DNA of 64,000 nucleotides, from assembly GCF_037120705.1 (NCBI RefSeq), contig NZ_JAWLJU010000002.1, forward strand, positions 1,426,001 to 1,490,000, read 5' to 3'. Position 1 is the first letter of the stretch. Each line of letters begins with the position of its first letter. Both the position numbers and the translations under genes were made by a program. Under the pieces are notes generated by a model. The model was not told the origin of the DNA, did not search any database, and saw nothing but the letters and a program-made list of their open reading frames with translations. This document shows positions 55,775 to 64,000 of the stretch, one piece after another. The stretch is from Pseudoalteromonas sp. UG3-2 (GTDB lineage: Bacteria; Pseudomonadota; Gammaproteobacteria; Enterobacterales; Alteromonadaceae).

Positions 55775-56821
55775 ATGAGTGAAGTAAATAATCCACTTGG
55801 CCTTGAAGGCATCGAGTTTACCGAATACGCGACACCAGACGCAGATTACATGGATAAAGTGTTCACTGACTTTGGCTTCTCAAAACTGAAGAAGTTTAAA
55901 GACAAAGACATCGTTTACTACAATCAGAACGACATCCACTTCTTAATGAACAATGAGCGTGAAGGCTTCTCTGCAGAGTTCGCAAAAAGCCACGGTCCTG
56001 CAATCTGCTCTATGGGCTGGCGTGTAAAGGATGCCCAAAAAGCATTCGACACAGCAGTTGAACGCGGTGCGAAGCCTGCTACAGACTCGGCACACAAAGA
56101 TTTACCCTACCCGGCTATCTATGGTATTGGCGACAGCCTAATTTACTTCATCGAGAACTTTGGCGACAAAGGCTCTATTTATGAACAAGACTTTGTTGAC
56201 CTAGACGAGCCAAGAATCGTTGAAAGCAAAGGCTTTAAGTGCATCGACCACCTAACCAATAACGTTTACAAAGGCACCATGGAAACTTGGGCTAATTTCT
56301 ACAAAGACGTGTTTGGCTTTACCGAAGTGCGCTACTTTGACATTAAAGGTCAAAAAACAGCGCTACTGTCTTACGCATTGAAATCGCCTTGCGGTACCTT
56401 CTCTATTCCAATTAACGAAGGTAAAGACGATAACAACAACCAAATCGATGAGTACCTTGACGAGTACAATGGCCCTGGTGTGCAGCACTTAGCGTTCTTA
56501 ACAGACGACCTAGTAGGCTCACTCGACAAGCTAGACAAGAGCACAATTGCCACTTTAGATATTGTTGACCATTACTACGACACTATCTTTGACCGTGTAC
56601 CTTGGGTTAAAGAAGACAAAGATAAGATCAAAGAGCACCAAATCTTAGTAGATAGCCAAAGTGAAGACTGCTACCTACTGCAGATCTTCACTAAGAACCT
56701 ATTCGGTCCTATCTTTATTGAGATGATCCAGCGTGTTGATGACGGTGGCTTCGGTGAAGGTAACTTCCAAGCCCTGTTTGAGTCAATCGAACGCGATCAA
56801 GAGCGTCGCGGCGTACTCTAA
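55775..56821 (+). CDS. hppD: 4-hydroxyphenylpyruvate dioxygenase
   Basis: 348 residues from ATG 55775, which has GGGAG seven bases ahead; an upstream ATG at 55724 adds 17 unconserved residues. It turns 4-hydroxyphenylpyruvate into homogentisate in tyrosine breakdown. Two vicinal-oxygen-chelate domains are seen. Iron ligands are His in CIDHLTNNVYKG (near 165), His in GPGVQHLAFLTDD (near 240) and Glu in GPIFIEMIQR (near 320). It is followed by its own terminator and then by fah; homogentisate dioxygenase is not between them. Confidence 0.95.
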   Translation: MSEVNNPLGLEGIEFTEYATPDADYMDKVFTDFGFSKLKKFKDKDIVYYNQNDIHFLMNNEREGFSAEFAKSHGPAICSMGWRVKDAQKAFDTAVERGAKPATDSAHKDLPYPAIYGIGDSLIYFIENFGDKGSIYEQDFVDLDEPRIVESKGFKCIDHLTNNVYKGTMETWANFYKDVFGFTEVRYFDIKGQKTALLSYALKSPCGTFSIPINEGKDDNNNQIDEYLDEYNGPGVQHLAFLTDDLVGSLDKLDKSTIATLDIVDHYYDTIFDRVPWVKEDKDKIKEHQILVDSQSEDCYLLQIFTKNLFGPIFIEMIQRVDDGGFGEGNFQALFESIERDQERRGVL

Positions 56822-56837
56822 ACCACATTGATGCAAT

Positions 56838-56866
56838 AAAAAAGCAGCTAACCTTAGCTGCTTTTT
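56838..56866 (+). terminator. Terminator after hppD
   Basis: AAAAAAGCAGCTAA / TTAGCTGCTTTTT stem with a 2-base centre, 17 bases after the stop codon. It separates hppD from fah transcription. Confidence 0.88.
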
Positions 56867-56944
56867 GTGGTTTACCGAAACACCATAAACCACCTAGGAT
56901 CATTCAGCCTTATTGAGGCGAATTGATATTATTTTGCATTCAGG

Positions 56945-56976
56945 CTTGAGTTTGCGCGTTTCGGCCATAACTCAAG
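56945..56976. promoter_or_regulatory. Inverted repeat in the fah leader
   Basis: Perfect 8-bp arms CTTGAGTT (56945-56952) and AACTCAAG (56969-56976), 16 bases apart, ending 27 bases before the fah start. It may be an operator or a leader hairpin. Confidence 0.4.
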
Positions 56977-57003
56977 TGCAAAGCCCAAATTAAAGGAAAA
57001 GTA

Positions 57004-58317
57004 ATGTCTCATATTAACGAAACTCACGACATTCAATTGAAAAGCTGGGTGTCTAGCGCCAATCAAGCTGGCACCGACTTCCCTATTCAGAACTTACCAT
57101 TTGCCGTATTCCGCCGTAAGAACAGCAATGAAGAATTTCGCGGTGGCGTAGCAATTGGCGATCAGGTACTAGACCTAGGCGCGGTTGCCGCAGCCAAGCT
57201 TTTTTCAGGTGAAGCGCAAACCGCTGTTGAAGCAGCAAATGCACCCGCTTTAAATGAGTTTATGGGCATGGGCCAAAACTACTGGTCGGCACTGCGTTTA
57301 GCACTTTCTCGTGCGTTGCGTGAAGGCTCTGAACATCAAGCGGCGTTAGAAGGCGCGCTCGTGGCACAAGACGAAGTGGAATACTCACTGCCTTGCCACA
57401 TCGGCGACTACACTGACTTCTATACTTCAATCTACCACGCAACGGCTGTAGGTAGCTTGTTCCGCCCTGATAACCCTTTATTACCTAACTATAAGTGGGT
57501 ACCCATTGGTTACCACGGCCGTGCGTCATCCATTGACGTTTCTGGTCAAACGTTCCCACGTCCTAAAGGCCAAACCAAAGCGCCAGACGCCGACACTCCT
57601 TCGTTTGGTCCGTGTAAGCGCCTTGACTATGAATTAGAGCTGGGCATTTACCTTGGTAAAGGCAACGAGCTTGGCGACTCAATCGCGATTAAAAATGCTG
57701 AAGACCATGTGTTTGGCTTCTGTTTGTTTAACGACTGGTCAGCTCGTGACTTACAAGCTTGGGAATACCAGCCTCTAGGGCCATTCCTGGCGAAAAACTT
57801 TGCCTCTACGGTATCACCTTGGATTGTTACCACAGAGGCACTAGCTCCTTACCGTACTACTTGGCACCGTGATGAGAACGATCCACAACCACTGGACTAC
57901 TTAGAGTCGAGTGAAAACCGTGAGTCTGGTGCCATTGATATTCGTATGGACGTATTGCTAGAAACAGAAAAAATGCGCAGCGAAAACGCGAAGCCCAGCA
58001 AGCTTTCTGAATCAAGCTTTAAGCACAGCTATTGGACCGTGGCGCAGATGGTGACTCACCATACCGTCAATGGTTGTAACTTTATGCCAGGCGATATGCT
58101 GGGCTCAGGTACTCAGTCTGGTCCAGAGCATGAAGAAGCAGGCTCATTACTGGAACTGTCACGTGGTGGTAAACAAAGCATCACTCTAGACAATGGCGAA
58201 GAGCGTAAGTTCTTAGAAGATGGCGATAAAGTGATTATGCGCGGTTGGTGTGAAGCGGATGGCTTTAACCGTATCGGATTTGGTTCGGTAGAAGGCACTA
58301 TCCTGCCAGCGAAATAA
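57004..58317 (+). CDS. fah: Fumarylacetoacetase
   Basis: 437 residues, usual length. An SH3-like N-terminal domain (IQNLPFAVFRRKN) precedes the FAH barrel, with DFYTSIYHATAVG, PIGYHGRASSI, LDYELELGIYLGKGN (metal Glu ligands) and FCLFNDWSARDLQAWEY. It splits fumarylacetoacetate to fumarate and acetoacetate, the last step of tyrosine degradation. It has its own ribosome site (AAAGGAAAAGTA) and terminator, so it is a separate unit from hppD despite their shared pathway. Confidence 0.95.
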   Translation: MSHINETHDIQLKSWVSSANQAGTDFPIQNLPFAVFRRKNSNEEFRGGVAIGDQVLDLGAVAAAKLFSGEAQTAVEAANAPALNEFMGMGQNYWSALRLALSRALREGSEHQAALEGALVAQDEVEYSLPCHIGDYTDFYTSIYHATAVGSLFRPDNPLLPNYKWVPIGYHGRASSIDVSGQTFPRPKGQTKAPDADTPSFGPCKRLDYELELGIYLGKGNELGDSIAIKNAEDHVFGFCLFNDWSARDLQAWEYQPLGPFLAKNFASTVSPWIVTTEALAPYRTTWHRDENDPQPLDYLESSENRESGAIDIRMDVLLETEKMRSENAKPSKLSESSFKHSYWTVAQMVTHHTVNGCNFMPGDMLGSGTQSGPEHEEAGSLLELSRGGKQSITLDNGEERKFLEDGDKVIMRGWCEADGFNRIGFGSVEGTILPAK

Positions 58318-58344
58318 TCGCACAAATTATTTACTTTTAAATCA

Positions 58345-58373
58345 AGGGCATGGTTATTCCATGCCCTTTTTTT
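58345..58373 (+). terminator. Terminator after fah
   Basis: GGGCATGG / CCATGCCC stem with a TTATT loop followed by seven T. Confidence 0.92.
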
Positions 58374-58439
58374 GTTGGTAAAACTAGAATTTTGCATAAA
58401 AATTGTTAAAGTGTAACGCTACTATGATTTTGAGGTTTC

Positions 58440-59498
58440 ATGTTGCAAGTACTAAAGCGCCTATACAACAAGCTGTTCAAGCCTACCCAGCTCATTATCC
58501 GCCAAGATGCTGAGATGAAAGTATTACGCTTACCAGCATGGCTGCAAGCGTGTACCTTAATGGTATTGCTGTTGTTGGCAACTTGGTTGCTCAATAACAC
58601 GGTTGCGCTCTACGAAAATAACCAAATACTGGCATCACAGCAGCAAACTCAAGCAACACGCGAAGCGAAATGGCAAGCTGAAAAGCAGCAGCTAGAGCAG
58701 CAACTTCTAGAGCAGCACACCGCTTTGCAAAAGCTTGCTCAACAGCACCAAGTATTGGCGTCGTTATTAGACACTGGCGATGAGCCAACCTTAATAACCG
58801 ATAGCAACACCGAGACCCTCGCTGCAACGCAGAACATCGACTTTAGCCTAGCTGCTGAAAAGTTGTTACAACAACAGCAAAGCGCCAGTGAAGCCATTAG
58901 TAGTAAACTTGCTGAAGACATCACCGCTATAGAGCAAGCCGCGAAAGAGGCTGGTGTTGAGCTTTCAGAACCAAAGCAAGTTGCCCAAGGCGGGCCCTAT
59001 CATCAAGCTAAGCTGAACTTGGTAGACGACAGCTTTATAAGCGCCATCGATCAACAATCCACCTACGCGCAATTAAGTGCGTTAGTGAACCAACTACCAA
59101 AAAGCCTGCCTGTGGTGCAAGATAAGTATTATGTTTCGAGTTTGTATGGCTACCGCAAAGACCCGATAACGGGCCGTCGAGCTTATCACAAGGGCATTGA
59201 TATGGCCGGTTGGGTAAAAACCGAAATCATCGCCCCTGCTGCTGGCGAGGTTGTCCGAGCCGGAAGAAATGGCGGCTACGGTAACTTTATCGAGCTAAAA
59301 CATGGCAATAATATTAAAACTCGCTATGGTCACCTCCACACCTTGAAAGTTAAAAAAGGACAAACGGTCGATAAAGGCGACGTCATTGCTCTAATGGGCA
59401 GCACGGGAAGAAGTACAGCAACACACTTGCACTATGAAGTAATTCAAGGTAAAAAACATTTAAACCCAATTAAAATCACCCGCGCATTCAACGAGTAA
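58440..59498 (+). CDS. M23/LytM peptidase with coiled coil, membrane-anchored
   Basis: 352 residues. One membrane helix (about 36-55, ACTLMVLLLLATWLLNN), a Gln/Glu-rich coiled coil (about 60-105), a linker, and a C-terminal LytM domain with YRKDPITGRRAYHKGIDMAG, GHLHTLKVKKGQTVDKGD and THLHYEVIQ. The zinc residues (H..D, H.H) are present, so it should cut peptidoglycan cross-links in the periplasm. It lies 35 bases ahead of a bactofilin gene; the M23 plus bactofilin pair is widely seen and controls local wall shape. Confidence 0.9.
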   Translation: MLQVLKRLYNKLFKPTQLIIRQDAEMKVLRLPAWLQACTLMVLLLLATWLLNNTVALYENNQILASQQQTQATREAKWQAEKQQLEQQLLEQHTALQKLAQQHQVLASLLDTGDEPTLITDSNTETLAATQNIDFSLAAEKLLQQQQSASEAISSKLAEDITAIEQAAKEAGVELSEPKQVAQGGPYHQAKLNLVDDSFISAIDQQSTYAQLSALVNQLPKSLPVVQDKYYVSSLYGYRKDPITGRRAYHKGIDMAGWVKTEIIAPAAGEVVRAGRNGGYGNFIELKHGNNIKTRYGHLHTLKVKKGQTVDKGDVIALMGSTGRSTATHLHYEVIQGKKHLNPIKITRAFNE

Positions 59499-59533
59499 GT
59501 CATTCAACTGGGTGCCGTGATATCGAGGTAATC

Positions 59534-59914
59534 GTGTTTAACTCTTTTAAAAACCCGCAGTCAGATGTTCCCGCAATCATTGCCAGTAGCACCACGATCA
59601 CCGGGGACGTTGCTTGTGACGCTGAGTTGCAACTCGATGGCAGCGTTCATGGTAATTTAGATATTAAACAGCTTACCATTGGCGAAAAAGGCGTGGTAAA
59701 GGGCAATATAAAGGCCGAATTGTTGGTTATCTTAGGCAAGGTTGAAGGCGATATTCATGCCAAAGAAGTTACATTACAGCCCAGTGCTAAGGTGTATGGC
59801 AACATCGAGCATGAAACCCTAACCATTGCCGCTGGCGCGCATATTGATGGCAAACTAACTCATATCAATGAAGCCACGAATGTTACGGCCATTGCCAGTT
59901 CTGACCAGCAATAG
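59534..59914 (+). CDS. Bactofilin
   Basis: 126 residues from GTG 59534 with GAGGTAATC ahead. Its bactofilin core (about 12-105) shows beta-helix repeats such as STTITGDVACDAELQLDGSV and GEKGVVKGNIKAELLVILGK with conserved Gly and hydrophobic spacing. Bactofilins polymerise without nucleotide into filaments at the membrane and often recruit wall hydrolases. Its partner here is the M23 peptidase directly upstream. It faces the DUF4442 gene convergently across 8 bases. Confidence 0.93.
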   Translation: MFNSFKNPQSDVPAIIASSTTITGDVACDAELQLDGSVHGNLDIKQLTIGEKGVVKGNIKAELLVILGKVEGDIHAKEVTLQPSAKVYGNIEHETLTIAAGAHIDGKLTHINEATNVTAIASSDQQ

Positions 59915-59922
59915 CCGCTCAA

Positions 59923-60399
59923 TCACTGCTTTTTCTGCTTGGCGCTGATGTACATATTAATATCAGCGTGAAAGACCTTTTCACCAGAGCGATTAAATAC
60001 TTCCACTGGAATAATTAAGTCTTCTTTGTCTTGCCACGTTCGCGGGTAATCTATCTGAGCCACCGCTTCTAAGTCTGTTTCTGCTATGGCTAGGTACTGC
60101 ACCGTCATCCCCTTAGGGATCCAACGATGGCTTTTATGGTCAATCGTGGCATCCGTCATGACCCCACCGACTAACTCAGCCAAGTTACACATGGCAATGG
60201 CGTGTACCGTACCTATGTGATTGTGCACCGCTTTGCGATTGGGCATGGTCGCTTTACATAAACCCGGCTGCAGTTGCGTAATTTTAGGTTTAATGGTGCC
60301 AAAATATGGTGCTTTTCGGCATACCGCCTTACTGAAAAGCCATTTACCAAACGGCAACCAATTCAGACGTTTATAAGTTTTTACTATTGCAGATGCCAT
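59923..60399 (-). CDS. DUF4442 hotdog-fold protein
   Basis: 158 residues, soluble. The hotdog features are KPKITQLQPGLCKATMPN, AVHNHIGTVHAIAMCNLAEL (a central helix with the conserved NHIGTVHA motif) and MTVQYLAIAETDLEAVAQID. DUF4442 proteins resemble PaaI-type thioesterases, but few have tested activity. It faces divergently the Bcr/CflA transporter gene and is convergent with bactofilin; no operon partner. Confidence 0.85.
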   Translation of the reverse strand: MASAIVKTYKRLNWLPFGKWLFSKAVCRKAPYFGTIKPKITQLQPGLCKATMPNRKAVHNHIGTVHAIAMCNLAELVGGVMTDATIDHKSHRWIPKGMTVQYLAIAETDLEAVAQIDYPRTWQDKEDLIIPVEVFNRSGEKVFHADINMYISAKQKKQ

Positions 60400-60553
60400 A
60401 ACGTGTTATTCCAATCAAATTTTTTTAAAATTAACACATCTGACCAGTTAATCAACTGGCGCTCAGGCAACCATAGAAAAATTTTGTCAAATCGGCGCTT
60501 TGTCCTGTCTTTTCTAATTTCTCGCAATACAATAGCCGGCAAAAGGAGACGCC

Positions 60554-61732
60554 ATGGCACAGTCAAATTCAAAAGCCCTTATTTTTATTCTCGCACTGCT
60601 GATTATTTTTTGCCCCCTGGGTATCGATCTCTACTTGCCAGCTTTCGTGGCAATGGAAAATAGCCTTAATGCCAGCACAGCTCAAATTCAACAAACGGTA
60701 AACATCTACATGCTGGCGGTGGGCTTAGGGCAACTGATTGCAGGACCATTGGCAGATAAGTTTGGTCGCAAACCCATAGTGTTAATTGGTATCTGCTTGT
60801 TTGCTCTAGGCGCCATTACCGCGAGTCTTGCGACCACCTGGTTGACCATGATGGCCGCACGAGTGTTACAAGGTTTTGGCGCCTGTGCCACCTTTGTGTG
60901 TGCTTTTGCCATTGTAAGGGATAGCTTTGGCCACAAAGGTGCGGGGCAAATGATCACTTACCTCAATGGCATTGTTTGCTTTATTCCGGCTTTGGCACCC
61001 ATTTTAGGCGCTTGGCTTACCGTAAAGTTTGGCTGGCAAAGTAACTTCAGCTTTCTAGCTGGCTTTGCCTTGTTAGGTTTGCTATTGGTCACAGTGTTAT
61101 ATAGTGAAACACGTCCTAACGACACCCACTACAGTGGCCATATTCTTGATTTGCGCCGCTTTAAGCCCATGTTTAATGACGCTACCTTTGTATTTAATGC
61201 TACATTAACCATGTTGGGCATGGCCGCCATGTTGGTATTTGTTATCTCCGCACCAGGTTGGATCATGGAGGAGATGTCAGGCAGTGTTGCGGATTTTACC
61301 ACTTGGTTTACCGGTAATGCGGTAGTGAGTATTGCGGCAAGCTTTATCGCACCACACTTTATTAAGCGCAATAGTCAGCGTGCGCTTATTTTTGGTCTAT
61401 CGCTGTTTGGTTTCAGTGGCTTGTTGTTGCTGATGTTACCGCAAACTCAGGTCATGCATTTTGTTTTACCTATGTATTTGGCCTCCATTGGTTTTGCCTT
61501 TACCTTAGGCGCAGCAGCTGGCAAGGCTCTGTCAGGGTTTGCCAAACAAGCGGGAACCGCTTCGGCACTCATAGGTGTACTACAAATGAGTGGTGCTGGC
61601 GTGCTGGCGACTTTAACACAACCTTTGGGATTAACAGCTCCGATGCAGTTAGCACTGCATTTGCTGCTGGTTATGCCATTTTTACTGCTGCTGGCTAGTA
61701 AACGTCGTCACCAGCTACACAGCGCAGCATAA
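60554..61732 (+). CDS. Bcr/CflA family multidrug efflux transporter (MFS)
   Basis: 392 residues, twelve membrane helices. The MFS motif GPLADKFGRKPIVLIGICL lies near 60-78, the family opening FCPLGIDLYLPAFVAM near 21-36, and MAARVLQGFGACATFVCAFA near 99-118 follows the Bcr/CflA pattern. It exports drugs or dipeptides in exchange for protons. GGAG lies ahead of the ATG. It is alone on its strand, with the remnant of a secreted enzyme downstream. Confidence 0.93.
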   Translation: MAQSNSKALIFILALLIIFCPLGIDLYLPAFVAMENSLNASTAQIQQTVNIYMLAVGLGQLIAGPLADKFGRKPIVLIGICLFALGAITASLATTWLTMMAARVLQGFGACATFVCAFAIVRDSFGHKGAGQMITYLNGIVCFIPALAPILGAWLTVKFGWQSNFSFLAGFALLGLLLVTVLYSETRPNDTHYSGHILDLRRFKPMFNDATFVFNATLTMLGMAAMLVFVISAPGWIMEEMSGSVADFTTWFTGNAVVSIAASFIAPHFIKRNSQRALIFGLSLFGFSGLLLLMLPQTQVMHFVLPMYLASIGFAFTLGAAAGKALSGFAKQAGTASALIGVLQMSGAGVLATLTQPLGLTAPMQLALHLLLVMPFLLLLASKRRHQLHSAA

Positions 61733-61825
61733 AGTATTGCTGCGGTTTTAATGCTACTTTATGACCCAATATGCCAAAGCCAGACATTGCTATAAAATTA
61801 TCATTATCACTCTTTTGGCATCTGG

Positions 61826-62044
61826 TTGCGGACTCAAAGACGCCAAGACTACAAATTTGCATTGACTGGTAAAGGTACTTCACAAGTCGATATTTATCGC
61901 AATGGTAGTAAAATTGTAACAACCAGCAATGATAATAGTTACACAGACACTATCAATGCCAAAGGCGACGGCTCATACGGCTACCAAGTTTGTGAACAAG
62001 GCAGCACAGACACTTGTTCAACGACACAAACGGTGGTGTTCTAA
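61826..62044 (+). pseudogene. C-terminal tail remnant of a secreted protease or chitinase
   Basis: 72 codons with no plausible start. SQVDIYRNGSKIVTTSNDNS, YTDTINAKGDGSYGYQVCEQ and a closing CSTTQTVVF match the short Fn3-like or PKD-like C-terminal domain that ends many secreted proteases and chitinases in Alteromonadales (the W.G....VDIYRNG pattern). The rest of the gene is missing; the preceding 90 bases show no in-frame continuation. The remaining gap up to 62301 holds a terminator and the yghU promoter. Confidence 0.7.
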
Positions 62045-62061
62045 CCTCCAACCAATTGCAA

Positions 62062-62090
62062 AATGCCGGTCACTTTGACCGGCATTTTTT
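62062..62090 (+). terminator. Terminator after the remnant
   Basis: ATGCCGGTCA / TGACCGGCAT stem followed by six T; a working terminator kept behind a dead gene. Confidence 0.9.
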
Positions 62091-62301
62091 ATGTCCCTAC
62101 ACCAGTGCTATGGCTACTGATTTTACTTTTTTAAACGTGCCGAAGTAATCGTAATGAACGAAGCGACATTAGCAAACGTAGTGATGGCTAAGAGCGAAAC
62201 CAATAAGGATGTGAACAGATAGGACTTTTATCCACTGTTCATTTTCTTTTCACTTCGAGTGTCTATACTAATGATTAGTTTAGTGACAGAAGGAGTCTTA
62301 C

Positions 62302-63177
62302 ATGAGTACATCGGGTTATACCCCACCCAAAGTATGGCAACACGCTTGGCAAACGGATGATGGCAATAAGTTTGCTAACATTAACCGCCCCACGGCAGGT
62401 GCCAGATATCAACAGTCACTCCCTCAAGGTAAACACCCCCTGCAACTTTACTCCCTAGCCACACCCAATGGCGTTAAGGTCACCATATTATTAGAAGAAC
62501 TGCTTGCTGCTGGCCGCAGTGACGCCGAGTACGATGCCTTTCTAATCGATATTATGGCTGGAGAGCAATTTAGTTCTGGTTTTGTTGCACTAAATCCTAA
62601 CTCCAAAATCCCAGCCTTATTGGATACCAGTACAGAAACACCAACCAAAGTGTTCGAGTCAGGCTCTATCTTGCTGTACCTCGCGGAAAAATTTAATGCT
62701 TTTATCCCGCAAGACTCGGCAAAACGCACCGAATGTTTAAACTGGCTATTTTGGCAAATGGGCGCCGCCCCCTTGCTTGGCGGTGGCTTCGGTCATTTTT
62801 ATGCCTATGCACCAGAGTACTTCGAGTACCCAATTAATCGTTACACTATGGAAGTAAAGCGGCAACTCGATATGCTTAACCAACATTTGGCTAATAATCA
62901 GTATATGTGTGGCGATGAGTATACCATTGCCGATATGGCCATTTGGCCTTGGTATGGCGTACTTGCGCAGGGGCACCTGTATGATGCCGCAGAGTTTCTC
63001 GACGTCAATGGCTATGAGCATGTCATCCGCTGGGCAGGCGAAATTGCTGCGCGCCCGGCTGTACAGCGTGGCAAGATGGTGAACCGAACTTGGGGAGAGC
63101 CCCATGAACAGCTACACGAGCGACATGATGCCAGTGATTTTGATAGCAAAACACAAGATAAGCTAAACTCTGACTAA
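62302..63177 (+). CDS. yghU: Glutathione S-transferase, YghU/Nu class
   Basis: 291 residues. The opening YTPPKVWQHAWQTDDGNKFA and NRPTAGARYQQSLPQGKHPL are particular to YghU-type enzymes. The thioredoxin-like domain has SLATPNGVKVTILLEELLAA and NPNSKIPALLD, with ESGSILLYLAEKF for glutathione contact; the helical domain has YTIADMAIWPWYG. This class uses glutathione or glutathionyl disulfides and shows disulfide-bond reductase activity. GGAG lies ahead of the ATG. It stands alone. Confidence 0.93.
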   Translation: MSTSGYTPPKVWQHAWQTDDGNKFANINRPTAGARYQQSLPQGKHPLQLYSLATPNGVKVTILLEELLAAGRSDAEYDAFLIDIMAGEQFSSGFVALNPNSKIPALLDTSTETPTKVFESGSILLYLAEKFNAFIPQDSAKRTECLNWLFWQMGAAPLLGGGFGHFYAYAPEYFEYPINRYTMEVKRQLDMLNQHLANNQYMCGDEYTIADMAIWPWYGVLAQGHLYDAAEFLDVNGYEHVIRWAGEIAARPAVQRGKMVNRTWGEPHEQLHERHDASDFDSKTQDKLNSD

Positions 63178-63362
63178 TCATCCAGCGCCGCTGCCCTGCG
63201 GCGCCTTCTCTTCACAACCCTTCTTACTTTAAAGCATATAATCACCACCGCGGTCACCCACTCTGGGGTTTTGACGTTATCCCCTATCTAGATTTATTTA
63301 CGCTCGCAAAAAGCCCTAAAAGTGATTATATTTAAGCAACTTTTTTGTGTTAGGAAGAACTC

Positions 63363-63932
63363 ATGCCCAAGGCTAGTGAAATAAAAAAACATGCTGCCAT
63401 TGAATACAACGGCCGCGTAATGATTGTTAGAGACATTGAACGCTCAGTACCACAAGGTCGTGCTGGCGGCAGCTTATATCGTATGCGGATGTATGATGTG
63501 GTTGATAACTCTAAAGTTGACCACACCTTTAAAGCTGAAGAAATGCTAACGTTAGCCGACCTAAATCGTCGCGGCGCTACGCTCTCATATATTGATGGCG
63601 ATGAATACGTGTTTATGGATGACGAAGATTACACGCCTTACCACCTTAATAAAGACAGCATCGCTGAACAGCTGCTGTTTATCGACGAAGCCACTCAAGG
63701 CTTATCCGTGGTACTGGTACACGGCTCTCCAGTGTCTATCGACTTGCCATCAAGCGTGGAATTAGTCATTACAGAGACGTCACCGTCGATTAAAGGCGCT
63801 TCTGCCAGTGCGAGAACCAAGCCTGCCACCCTAACAACGGGTTTAGTGGTACAAGTACCAGAGCACATCTCAAGCGGTGATAAAATTAAAATCAATACCG
63901 CTGAATCTAAATTTATGGGTCGCGCCGACTAA
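63363..63932 (+). CDS. efpL: Elongation factor P-like protein EfpL (YeiP)
   Basis: 189 residues, three beta domains. The N-terminal loop that replaces the modified Lys of EF-P reads [20 protein letters not shown], as in YeiP/EfpL. It helps ribosomes past stalling at proline and other motifs. GGAAGAACTC provides the ribosome site. Its TAA stop at 63930-63932 is the first three bases of a TAATACCAA repeat end. Confidence 0.94.
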   Translation: MPKASEIKKHAAIEYNGRVMIVRDIERSVPQGRAGGSLYRMRMYDVVDNSKVDHTFKAEEMLTLADLNRRGATLSYIDGDEYVFMDDEDYTPYHLNKDSIAEQLLFIDEATQGLSVVLVHGSPVSIDLPSSVELVITETSPSIKGASASARTKPATLTTGLVVQVPEHISSGDKIKINTAESKFMGRAD

Positions 63933-63950
63933 TACCAACCCGCATTAATG
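63930..63950. repeat. End of a second TAATACCAAT-type element
   Basis: TAATACCAACCCGCATTAAT matches the left and right ends of the element at 47164. Only one end is present before a terminator, so it is either a solo end or a heavily deleted copy. Confidence 0.6.
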
Positions 63951-63969
63951 CACACTTAATTAAGCACTG

Positions 63970-63993
63970 GGCAGGGTCAACCTGCCTTTTTTT
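63970..63993 (+). terminator. Terminator after efpL
   Basis: GGCAGG-GTCAA-CCTGCC stem followed by seven T. Confidence 0.88.
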
Positions 63994-64000
63994 ATAGTGC

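Overview
The window looks like a chromosomal segment of a marine gammaproteobacterium of the order Alteromonadales, most likely Pseudoalteromonas or a close relative. The basis is moderate GC content, a conserved ygfB-pepP-ubiH-ubiI block near gcvTHP, a 6S RNA beside ygfB, an ampDE/nadC/type IV pilus block, a cpxP/cpxRA block, and a palindromic repeat starting TAATACCAAT of a kind I associate with that group. No 16S gene is present, so the genus is inferred.

Layout. 1-2.7 kb: a partial fatty acid desaturase, an unrecognised small protein, a hotdog thioesterase and a gene remnant. 2.7-13 kb: an accessory stretch with a three-gene anti-phage operon that matches Shango (TerB-domain protein, P-loop ATPase, Lhr-like helicase; sngABC), followed by gene remnants, a GAF-GGDEF diguanylate cyclase and decayed IS256 and IS66 elements. 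13-19.3 kb: the glycine cleavage operon (gcvT-like, gcvT, gcvH, gcvP) with a divergent LysR regulator. 19.3-20.7 kb: a REP-associated tyrosine transposase (RAYT) between two arrays of palindromic REP repeats. 20.7-25 kb: ubiquinone hydroxylases ubiI and ubiH, pepP and ygfB. 25.2 kb: 6S RNA, then another REP array. 26-32.6 kb: a DUF945-like protein, radA, a tandem PilZ protein, ampE and ampD. 33-40.3 kb: nadC, pilA, pilC, pilD, coaE, pilB and yacG; pilB is displaced to after coaE. 40.3-41.6 kb: a small unexplained cassette (XRE regulator, Gly/Ser-tailed peptide, six-helix membrane protein). 41.9-47.2 kb: cpxP, cpxRA, a lysophospholipase-like hydrolase, fieF and trmL. 47.2-49.3 kb: a palindromic MITE-like element, a CBS-domain protein, a small secreted protein and cysZ. 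49.4-50.1 kb: five tRNA genes (Phe-Thr-Phe-Thr-Phe) plus a broken tRNA. 50.5-64 kb: a hybrid histidine kinase, a POT peptide transporter, tyrosine catabolism genes hppD and fah, an M23 peptidase with a bactofilin, a DUF4442 protein, a Bcr/CflA transporter, a protease or chitinase tail remnant, a YghU-type GST and the EF-P-like protein EfpL.

How it works together. Most of the window is housekeeping: one-carbon metabolism, quinone synthesis, type IV pili, envelope stress sensing and tyrosine breakdown. The accessory content is the Shango operon with its IS debris, the REP/RAYT system that has seeded five arrays and one lone unit across 40 kb, and the XRE-peptide-membrane cassette. All family names come from reading the sequences by eye; no database search was run.
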